Of a stretch of 5,756 bases of DNA, positions 1 to 3,576 are shown one piece after another; position 1 is the stretch's first letter, and the number at the start of each line of letters is the position of its first letter. Under the pieces are notes generated by a model. It saw nothing but the letters and a program-made list of their open reading frames with translations, was not told where the DNA came from and did no database searches. The DNA lies in contig JAOTUX010000078.1 in the NCBI GenBank assembly GCA_029863665.1, positions 1-5,756 on the forward strand, given 5' to 3'. The position numbers were made by a program, and so were the translations under genes. Origin of the DNA: Candidatus Nitrosopumilus sp. GTDB lineage: Archaea > Thermoproteota > Nitrososphaeria > Nitrososphaerales > Nitrosopumilaceae.

Positions 1-164
1 AACTTTGATGATTTTGGTTGTTCAATCTTTCCTCCTTGTTGTTCAAAACATTCCTTGTCTGTACATTTTATCCATGAACCATTTACTTTGGATAAAAATA
101 TCTCGTCATTAACTTTCCATTCTGCAGAACATACTGGACATGTTCCTTCATATTGAGATTTCAT
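1..164 (-). CDS. Small zinc-finger-like protein, C-terminus outside window
   Basis: This is the last visible gene of the overlapping minus-strand operon. It runs off the left edge after 54 residues with no stop. The start ATG (164-162) shares four bases (ATGA) with the stop of the SWIM gene, and a GAGGT SD (173-177) lies 8 bases upstream. It has a CPVC pair (C9, C12) followed about 21 residues later by C34 and C39 (KCTDKEC), with an aromatic before the second pair. That layout suits a four-cysteine zinc finger or treble-clef-like fold. The part after residue 40 is Gln/Lys-rich and probably a linker, so a further domain may follow outside the window. The specific function is unknown; nucleic-acid binding is an inference from the zinc pattern and the operon context. 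Confidence 0.8.
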   Translation of the reverse strand, partial: MKSQYEGTCPVCSAEWKVNDEIFLSKVNGSWIKCTDKECFEQQGGKIEQPKSSK

Positions 165-466
165 ATAGACCAACCTCGCAATCTTTTAGCTTGGATCATG
201 TGTTTGCATTGTAGTGAATAACCATGCTCATTCTTGTATGATTCTGAGTTTCGGTGTAGATGGTCTTGGCAGCTGCAATATTCAGATTCAGTTGGTACTT
301 TGGTTATTCGTCCAATGTATGCAGTAAATTTTTCTTGAAACATTGGTTCGGTCTTGATTACATTATAGTATGTAAAGTCATCTGCAAGAAAAGTAAACTG
401 TATGTTTACCTCTTTTGATTTCTTGTCTCTTTTATCTTGTGAGAGTAACTGATGCCCTGTCTCCAT
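161..466 (-). CDS. SWIM-type zinc-finger protein (101 aa)
   Basis: The C-terminal half carries the SWIM signature CxC-x(n)-CxH: C64-S-C66, then 20 residues, then C87-K-H89, followed by the usual hydrophobic/basic helix (MIQAKRL). H69, H71 and H81 lie between the ligand pairs. SWIM domains chelate one zinc and bind DNA or protein in MuDR-type transposases, SWI2/SNF2 relatives and many archaeal accessory proteins. The first 20 residues are highly charged. Residues 21-57 alternate in a beta-like pattern and match nothing I recognise. The start ATG overlaps the stop of the upstream 93-aa gene by one base (TGATG), with a GGGAGGG SD at 477-483. An earlier ATG at 473-471 is in another frame and gives only 13 residues. 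The SWIM assignment is fairly firm; the partner and the process are unknown. Confidence 0.87.
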   Translation of the reverse strand: METGHQLLSQDKRDKKSKEVNIQFTFLADDFTYYNVIKTEPMFQEKFTAYIGRITKVPTESEYCSCQDHLHRNSESYKNEHGYSLQCKHMIQAKRLRGWSI

Positions 467-747
467 CAGTCATATACCCTCCCAAACGTTTTTTGACAAA
501 CTTGGCACTGTTTTTCGGTATAATCTGTGTTGTATGGTCTGATTTTGGCTATAAATTGCTCAGAACAGGTACATGTACCATACTTGGCAAATTTTTCCTT
601 TGCAAATTGTAGTGTCCCTGCCTCTGGTTTGCCAATAGTAATACTGTTTGCACGTACACACTTTGCAGAGACAGGGTTCTCAACAATTTCCCTTGCAGGA
701 GAAGCTTCCAAATTTGTGCCTGGGAATTTGTTTAATTGTTGAGTCAT
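466..747 (-). CDS. Zinc-ribbon small protein (93 aa)
   Basis: The C-terminal third forms a probable zinc ribbon: C59-T-C61, 19 residues, then C81-Q-V-C84, each pair next to short aromatic/basic turns. A lone C30 lies in a low-complexity, Pro/Ala-containing N-terminal half with no recognisable fold. The start ATG (747-745) shares ATGA with the stop of the 40-aa Cys-rich gene. A GAGAGGT SD (758-764) sits 10 bases before it. The stop overlaps the next start by one base, so translational coupling is likely on both sides. Zinc ribbons of this size in archaeal accessory DNA usually bind DNA, RNA or a protein partner. I cannot choose among these from sequence. Confidence 0.85.
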   Translation of the reverse strand: MTQQLNKFPGTNLEASPAREIVENPVSAKCVRANSITIGKPEAGTLQFAKEKFAKYGTCTCSEQFIAKIRPYNTDYTEKQCQVCQKTFGRVYD

Positions 748-866
748 AATTTGCCAGACCTCTCATGAAAGTTCAAACAACACTTGCATTCTCTGTTGAG
801 GCATTCATCATCATATCTACATTCACACATTCCACAGGTGCATCGCATTACATTTTTGCAATTCAT
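744..866 (-). CDS. Cysteine-rich mini-protein, 9 Cys in 40 residues
   Basis: Translation from ATG 866-864 gives 40 residues with cysteines at 3, 9, 11, 14, 16, 22, 27, 29 and 30, arranged as CTCGMCEC and ECKCC clusters. That density suggests two zinc sites or a metallothionein-like cluster. Three things support a real gene. A strong GGAGG SD (876-880) lies 9 bases upstream. The stop TGA (746-744) overlaps the next ATG as ATGA. The start overlaps the preceding stop as TAATG. The C-terminus (NFHERSGKL) is basic and could contact nucleic acid. No family is recognised. The protein is too short for standard length cut-offs and would usually be missed. Metal storage, redox or a tiny DNA-binding finger are all possible. 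Confidence 0.75.
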   Translation of the reverse strand: MNCKNVMRCTCGMCECRYDDECLNRECKCCLNFHERSGKL

Positions 867-967
867 TAATTCAAACCTCCAATCTTTGATAGGTTAATCA
901 TGCCAGAACGTATGTGCATTCTTTCTCTTCGACATGCATTACAATTATCAAGACCTGTGCAGTTCAA
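866..967 (-). CDS. Tiny Cys-containing protein with TTG start (33 aa)
   Basis: The frame opens at TTG 967-965, which shares TTGA with the stop of the 52-aa gene, mimicking the ATGA overlaps elsewhere in the operon. It ends with TAA (868-866) overlapping the next ATG by one base. The product has C3, C9 and C12 (the last two as CNAC) followed by a basic stretch CRRERMHIRSG, suggesting half of a zinc-binding site or a basic nucleic-acid contact. An in-frame TGA four codons upstream excludes a longer form. A GGAG (981-984) is upstream but 13 bases away, longer than usual. The exact overlap pattern and the Cys content are the evidence; the length and the non-ATG start make this the least certain link of the chain. 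Confidence 0.5.
   Translation of the reverse strand: MNCTGLDNCNACRRERMHIRSGMINLSKIGGLN
876..880 (-). promoter_or_regulatory. Shine-Dalgarno GGAGG of the 40-aa Cys-rich gene
   Basis: The minus strand reads GGAGGTTTGAATTAATG, which places GGAGG nine bases from the ATG. This supports translation of an ORF that length filters would drop and fixes its start. The SD lies inside the end of the preceding 33-aa gene, as expected for coupled genes. Confidence 0.7.
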
Positions 968-1122
968 CGCGTTGTGTCATCTCCTTCTTGAAAGTCTGTA
1001 CCTTTACCTGCACTCATCGAAAAGCTTGGATGGCCTTTTCTTAGATCATCATATTTGTTGCATGTATTACAGATGAATCCATCTTGATAGCACTTGCAAT
1101 TGCAACCATTTTTTTTACACAT
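964..1122 (-). CDS. Cysteine-rich zinc-binding small protein (52 aa)
   Basis: I choose ATG 1122-1120 rather than the farther in-frame ATG at 1203. The longer form would cover most of the 47-aa gene, and the residues it adds look like an out-of-frame shadow. From 1122 the protein is compact, with C2, C7, C9, C11, C18 and C21 in the first 21 residues (CKKNGCNCKC, then CNTC). A Ser/Gly/Asp-rich tail of about 25 residues with no structure signal follows. An AAGAGGT SD (1134-1140) lies 11 bases upstream. The start overlaps the previous stop by eight bases (ATGTGTAA) and the stop overlaps the TTG of the next gene. It is probably a zinc finger or metal cluster peptide; no family is recognised. Confidence 0.75.
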   Translation of the reverse strand: MCKKNGCNCKCYQDGFICNTCNKYDDLRKGHPSFSMSAGKGTDFQEGDDTTR

Positions 1123-1258
1123 TTTTTGGATGCACCTCTTCAATGTGATTTTGTAGAATAGCTTTGAACTTTGTATGAAATACTGGGTTTGTACAAAATG
1201 CACAACCTAATGTATATCCAGAATCTCTTTGAGATATCTTCACTTGTTCAGGATTCAT
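1115..1258 (-). CDS. C2H2-like zinc-finger protein (47 aa)
   Basis: Translation from ATG 1258-1256 gives a protein with C19-A-F-C22, 15 residues, then H38-x4-H43 near the C-terminus. A Phe before the helix (VFHTKF) and a Leu before the first His (ILQNHIEEVH) complete the pattern. This resembles a classic C2H2 finger with a slightly long loop (about 12 residues is typical). Archaeal viruses and plasmids often encode single C2H2 fingers as transcription factors. A GGAGG SD (1266-1270) lies seven bases upstream and the start shares ATGA with the stop of the 58-aa gene. The stop (1117-1115) overlaps the next gene by eight bases. The 15 residues before the finger are polar and may extend the binding surface. 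The finger call is good; a DNA target is inferred. Confidence 0.78.
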   Translation of the reverse strand: MNPEQVKISQRDSGYTLGCAFCTNPVFHTKFKAILQNHIEEVHPKNV

Positions 1259-1431
1259 TCTAAAACCTCCACTTTGATAATTGGTTTGTCAACTAGAGAA
1301 TTGAATTTAGAAAAATCCTCTACTTCAGATTTTGTTACTATGATAGATGTACCTGAGTAAAGATTTGTGACTTTGTATAGTTGATGTGAATACAATTCCT
1401 TTTTGGAATTCATTTGAATTTTTTGACTCAT
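1255..1431 (-). CDS. Small hypothetical protein, second gene of operon (58 aa)
   Basis: ATG 1431-1429 shares ATGA with the stop of the RHH gene, with a GAGGTGA SD (1438-1444) six bases upstream. The 58 residues contain no cysteine, which sets this protein apart from its neighbours. Residues 13-34 and 49-57 look beta-rich (LYKVTNLYSGTSIIVTK, PIIKVEVLE), with a polar helix or turn between them, so a small beta-barrel or mixed fold is plausible. I do not recognise the family. The pairing with an RHH gene resembles antitoxin-toxin order, but 58 residues is short for a toxin and no toxin motif is seen. A role as regulator partner or single-strand binder is only a guess. Confidence 0.72.
   Translation of the reverse strand: MSQKIQMNSKKELYSHQLYKVTNLYSGTSIIVTKSEVEDFSKFNSLVDKPIIKVEVLE
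1266..1270 (-). promoter_or_regulatory. Shine-Dalgarno GGAGG of the C2H2-like gene
   Basis: The minus strand reads GTGGAGGTTTTAGAATG, with GGAGG seven bases before the ATG. This is optimal spacing and decides in favour of the 47-aa frame over the competing long frame that starts at 1203. Confidence 0.75.
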
Positions 1432-1616
1432 TGCAAATCACCTCTACTAATCCCAAGTTGATCTTCTCTATCCATAATCATGTATCTTACCATAGCAGCA
1501 GCTGAGGACTGACGATCTCTTTTTGTTAAATAAAGAAGCCTCTCAAACCATTCGCTATTCAAAGAAATACTATAGTTTTTTTTCTCCTCGATGATATTTA
1601 CGGAATTATTACCCAA
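1428..1616 (-). CDS. Ribbon-helix-helix (CopG/Arc-like) regulator, first gene of operon (62 aa)
   Basis: Residues 15-20 (YSISLN) form the predicted DNA-contacting beta-strand. Helix A is about 21-33 (SEWFERLLYLTKR), a polar turn follows (RQSS), and helix B is about 39-50 (AAAMVRYMIMDR). This is the length and order of RHH repressors, which dimerise through the strand and insert it in the major groove. The start is TTG (1616-1614): an in-frame TAA lies at 1625-1623 and there is no ATG before the strand. The predicted transcript start is only about five bases upstream. As first gene of the operon, facing the 123-aa RHH gene across a gap rich in TTACG elements, autorepression is the natural inference. 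The fold is likely; the exact start is moderately sure. Confidence 0.82.
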   Translation of the reverse strand: MGNNSVNIIEEKKNYSISLNSEWFERLLYLTKRDRQSSAAAMVRYMIMDREDQLGISRGDLQ

Positions 1617-1671
1617 TCTACCTTAGAATTACGTTAACCTAGTTATTATATTTTACGTAATTTTTCCGTAT
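1598..1671. promoter_or_regulatory. Candidate operator cluster, four TTACGnAA-like elements
   Basis: Plus-strand elements are TTACGGAA (1598-1605), TTACGTTAA (1629-1637), TTACGTAA (1653-1660, a perfect 8-bp palindrome) and TTCCGTAT (1664-1671, read inversely as ATACGGAA). They surround the minus-strand TATA box at 1643-1650, and the first lies just inside the RHH coding region. RHH proteins typically bind short repeated half-sites, and both divergent genes encode RHH-like proteins. Sequence repetition is seen; operator function is inferred. Confidence 0.45.
1643..1650 (-). promoter_or_regulatory. TATA box of the small zinc-protein operon
   Basis: The minus strand reads AAAATATAATAACT here. 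Its centre lies about 31 bases upstream of the TTG start of the RHH gene, predicting transcription from about 1621 and a leader of about five bases. TTACG-type elements flank it closely on both sides, so a bound regulator would block TBP/TFB access. Confidence 0.5.
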
Positions 1672-1745
1672 AATTATGTATTTACTATTATTTCATCAAA
1701 CAATCAATCGATCACGTCAAATAATTAATTTTTAGGCATAAAAAT

Positions 1746-1774
1746 ATACTGAATTTTCTATTAATTTACAGTAT
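1746..1774. repeat. Short inverted repeat before the 123-aa gene
   Basis: ATACTG (1746-1751) and CAGTAT (1769-1774) are inverted copies separated by 17 bases, just upstream of the TATA box at 1782-1789. It could be a regulator site. A 6-bp match in such AT-rich DNA may also be chance. Confidence 0.25.
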
Positions 1775-1781
1775 TCTGCGG

Positions 1782-1789
1782 TATATTAA
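1782..1789 (+). promoter_or_regulatory. TATA box of the 123-aa RHH-zinc gene
   Basis: TATATTAA is centred about 32 bases before the ATG at 1818, predicting a transcript start near 1811 and a leader of about seven bases. No SD is visible, in keeping with the short-leader mode common in these archaea. Confidence 0.5.
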
Positions 1790-1817
1790 TATCCAATAAC
1801 ATCTAAACTTTACTTTA

Positions 1818-2189
1818 ATGGCAGAAAAAATCCTCAAGCCAAAAGGGCCAAGTATCGATATCATAAAGTCTGAAACTTATGAATGGTTAGGCAAAAAAGC
1901 AGACGAGCAAGGAAAAAGCCTCAGACGATTTCTAAATGATCTTTTAGATATGGTTGTGGAAAGAGAAGAATTTCTAGCACAGGTCTTTCCAGATTTAAAA
2001 AAAATTGGATTTACTGATGGTCATCTTTACATCAAAGATGATAAAAGATCTGAAGTAGCCACAATAGGACTGGATGAAAAGGGATTTGTGTTTTGTCAGT
2101 TATGTAAGAAAATAGATTGTCCTCATACCTTGTATTCAATGGCAATGATTGAAGTAACAAGACTTGCACCATTAAGAATGAAAAAATAA
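1818..2189 (+). CDS. RHH-like DNA-binding protein with C-terminal CxxC...CxH zinc site (123 aa)
   Basis: Residues 11-50 read as a ribbon-helix-helix unit: strand PSIDII, helix A SETYEWLGKKADEQ, turn GKS, helix B LRRFLNDLLDMVVERE. A middle segment (FLAQVFPDLKKIGF, then GHLYIKDD) leads to a beta-rich part. The protein ends in C93-Q-L-C96-x4-C101-P-H103 and a hydrophobic helix, an apparent zinc site. The same architecture (EFL..., IKD, LC..DC.H) is, to my recollection, common among conserved hypothetical proteins of Nitrososphaerota. It is probably a transcription regulator; the zinc site may stabilise it or bind a partner. ATG 1818 follows a TATA box with a short leader. It is transcribed divergently from the zinc-protein operon, so control of that operon is plausible. 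Confidence 0.88.
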   Translation: MAEKILKPKGPSIDIIKSETYEWLGKKADEQGKSLRRFLNDLLDMVVEREEFLAQVFPDLKKIGFTDGHLYIKDDKRSEVATIGLDEKGFVFCQLCKKIDCPHTLYSMAMIEVTRLAPLRMKK

Positions 2190-2191
2190 TT

Positions 2192-3148
2192 CTAGTATTC
2201 TGTAGACGGACTAACATTACTAATGTAGTCTTTTTGTTTGTAACATTTCTTTAATGTATAATACAATCCAATAATTACAACAGGTGCTAAAATTCCTAAT
2301 GTCCATACTGGAAATTCTAAAGATTCCTGTTCAGTTATACTAGGTACATCAATATTTACACAATCTACAGAATTACATATCTTATTGTCAACTGCGTAAA
2401 ACCGTACAAAAGCTAGCGGAGTGTCCTCTCTACTTTCAACAGAAAAAGCATTTGCAGTTGGTAAAAGATTGTCTTGTATTGGAAGGTAAACTTGCATTTT
2501 TTCAAATCCTGTTTCTGATTCCAGGTAGATGTTCTTAGTATCTATGGGATAGTCTTTTGAAAACTCTTCATTAATAACTGTGATTTTCTCAAAGATGCTT
2601 TTTTCTGGCAAATTAAAAACAACGTGTAATACTTCATATTGCAATTTTATTTCTCCGTCCAAAATCTTATAGCTGATGCCTTCATCGGATCCAGCTGAAA
2701 TCATCCCAAGCTCATTTTCAAATCCGTTAGGCCCAATGGTGAACTTTTCATACTGATAATCAAAGATATGATCCATGTGCGGGTCTGATGGCGGGGTCAT
2801 GCTTATCTCAACTACGTAATCTCCCTCTTTGATCATGTTGTGTTTGAACTTTACTACCTGGGACTCTGCTATTTTCAAATCATGAATCAAATCAGAATAG
2901 AGTTTTGTTTTGCCATCAGGTTCAGTTACTATTGCCTTTACTTCCACAGTACCAAAACGCATTTCACCGTTATAGACCACAGGAATTGATATTATCAGAG
3001 TATTCAGGTTATTTGGGTCCTGAAATACTGCAATTCCAATAAAATCAAAATCCCACTCGTTGTATGGTGTGGGGTTTGCAGCAAAGGCAGGGATCATAGC
3101 AAATGAGAGAAATATAACAAAAAATACCAGACTAGACAGAAAACTCAA
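2192..3148 (-). CDS. Exported, membrane-anchored protein with large outer domain (318 aa)
   Basis: Residues 1-23 form a hydrophobic signal sequence ending in AFA, with likely cleavage before ANPTP. It lacks a basic N-region, which is unusual. Residues 24-279 are beta-rich and acidic (for instance TLIISIPVVYNG, GTVEVKAIV, DYVVEISMTPP), suggesting two or more Ig-like or beta-sandwich units on the outer face. C258 and C263 may form a disulfide. Residues 280-299 (starting FPVWTLGILAP) are a membrane helix, followed by a Lys-rich tail that should stay inside. An EF-P before the helix recalls archaeal PEF-type C-terminal anchors, but the motif is not canonical. The start is TTG 3148-3146: an in-frame TAG at 3157-3155 excludes a longer form and it overlaps the upstream gene by 17 bases. 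It is a surface protein of unknown role, adhesin-like or structural. Confidence 0.85.
   Translation of the reverse strand: MSFLSSLVFFVIFLSFAMIPAFAANPTPYNEWDFDFIGIAVFQDPNNLNTLIISIPVVYNGEMRFGTVEVKAIVTEPDGKTKLYSDLIHDLKIAESQVVKFKHNMIKEGDYVVEISMTPPSDPHMDHIFDYQYEKFTIGPNGFENELGMISAGSDEGISYKILDGEIKLQYEVLHVVFNLPEKSIFEKITVINEEFSKDYPIDTKNIYLESETGFEKMQVYLPIQDNLLPTANAFSVESREDTPLAFVRFYAVDNKICNSVDCVNIDVPSITEQESLEFPVWTLGILAPVVIIGLYYTLKKCYKQKDYISNVSPSTEY
2209..2239 (+). terminator. Hairpin plus T-tract after the 123-aa gene
   Basis: GACTAACATT (2209-2218) pairs with AATGTAGTC (2222-2230) as nine base pairs with one bulged A and a three-base loop. TTTTTGTTT follows directly. It lies 20 bases after the 123-aa stop and would end plus-strand transcription. 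It is embedded in the 3' end of the convergent 318-aa gene. Archaeal termination depends mainly on the U-tract, so the hairpin may be accessory. Confidence 0.5.
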
Positions 3149-3374
3149 ATTCTTCTATTCCTGCAAAAGTCTCTTCAATTGCAGTATCGTATTTTGATAC
3201 ATCAGAACCCAGATAAGAGTACCAGTTTTTAGCAAAACTAGGTGCATTTTGTACATACTTGATTTTTCCAACCTGTGTTCCACAGATACAGACTCCTAGT
3301 TTGAAAGGAATTACACCTTGTCCGCAGTTGGGACATGTCCTCCAAGTTTCTGCTTCTTGCGTTTCTTTGTTCAT
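3132..3374 (-). CDS. Zinc-ribbon protein, leaderless (80 aa)
   Basis: The N-terminal half is a zinc ribbon: C14-P-N-C17, 11 residues, then C29-I-C31, each knuckle with its Gly (CPNCGQG, CICGT). The second half (about 45-80) is aromatic and acidic (KNWYSYLGSD, GIEEFEF) with no recognised fold and ends in a run of Glu/Phe. ATG 3374-3372 lies about 24 bases from a strong TATA box, so the mRNA probably begins at the start codon. It is first in a two-gene unit: its last 17 bases overlap the start of the 318-aa membrane protein, so the two are likely co-expressed. A cytoplasmic protein-protein or nucleic-acid role is possible; no specific function is inferred. Confidence 0.85.
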   Translation of the reverse strand: MNKETQEAETWRTCPNCGQGVIPFKLGVCICGTQVGKIKYVQNAPSFAKNWYSYLGSDVSKYDTAIEETFAGIEEFEFSV

Positions 3375-3393
3375 GAAAAAACTATGCAGATAT

Positions 3394-3401
3394 GATATAT
3401 A
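3394..3401 (-). promoter_or_regulatory. TATA box of the zinc-ribbon/membrane-protein pair
   Basis: The minus strand reads CCTATATATCATATC. TATATATC is centred about 24 bases from the ATG at 3374, predicting a leaderless transcript. This is the clearest promoter in the window. Confidence 0.65.
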
Positions 3402-3417
3402 GGCTCTGTGAAAACAT

Positions 3418-3436
3418 TGTTAACATTTGTTAACAT
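3418..3436. promoter_or_regulatory. Tandem TGTTAACA palindromes, candidate operator
   Basis: Two perfect 8-bp palindromes TGTTAACA (3418-3425 and 3429-3436) have centres 11 bp apart, one DNA turn. They lie about 17 bp upstream of the TATA box at 3394-3401. Spacing by one helical turn suits two regulator dimers bound side by side. The position upstream of TATA fits activation, or repression by interference with TFB. Confidence 0.5.
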
Positions 3437-3511
3437 GTTATGGCATCAATCTATTACTGATTGTATATTTTTAAAAGACATTTTTTATTTAATTAGTTTC
3501 TACAGAATCAG

Positions 3512-3539
3512 AAAATCCCTGACAGTGACTTGGGATTTT
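3512..3539 (-). terminator. Perfect 8-bp hairpin after the recombinase-like gene
   Basis: AAAATCCC (3512-3519) and GGGATTTT (3532-3539) are exact inverted copies around a 12-base loop. The hairpin begins 37 bases beyond the stop of the 421-aa gene on the minus strand. Only the T run of the stem end gives a U-tract on that strand, so it is an imperfect terminator. It could also protect the 3' end of the transcript. Confidence 0.4.
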
Positions 3540-3576
3540 TGCATAGCATGAAATTATTATACGCAGGTAAATAATA

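Noticed and set aside
415..742. Plus-strand open frames of 65 and 71 residues (415-612, 527-742)
   Set aside because: They lie opposite the SWIM and zinc-ribbon genes, have no promoter or SD, and show hydrophobic shadow composition.
1123..1203. N-terminal extension giving a 79-aa protein from ATG 1203
   Set aside because: It covers most of the 47-aa C2H2-like frame, which has a better SD and exact ATGA coupling. The start at 1122 has its own SD.
1255..1616. RHH plus 58-aa gene as a toxin-antitoxin pair
   Set aside because: Gene order and overlap fit, but the 58-aa product shows no toxin motif and continues into a long operon of other genes, so the label is not supported.
2032..2217. Minus-strand open frame of 61 residues
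   Set aside because: It is antisense to the 3' half of the 123-aa gene; Leu/Phe-rich shadow with no supporting signals.
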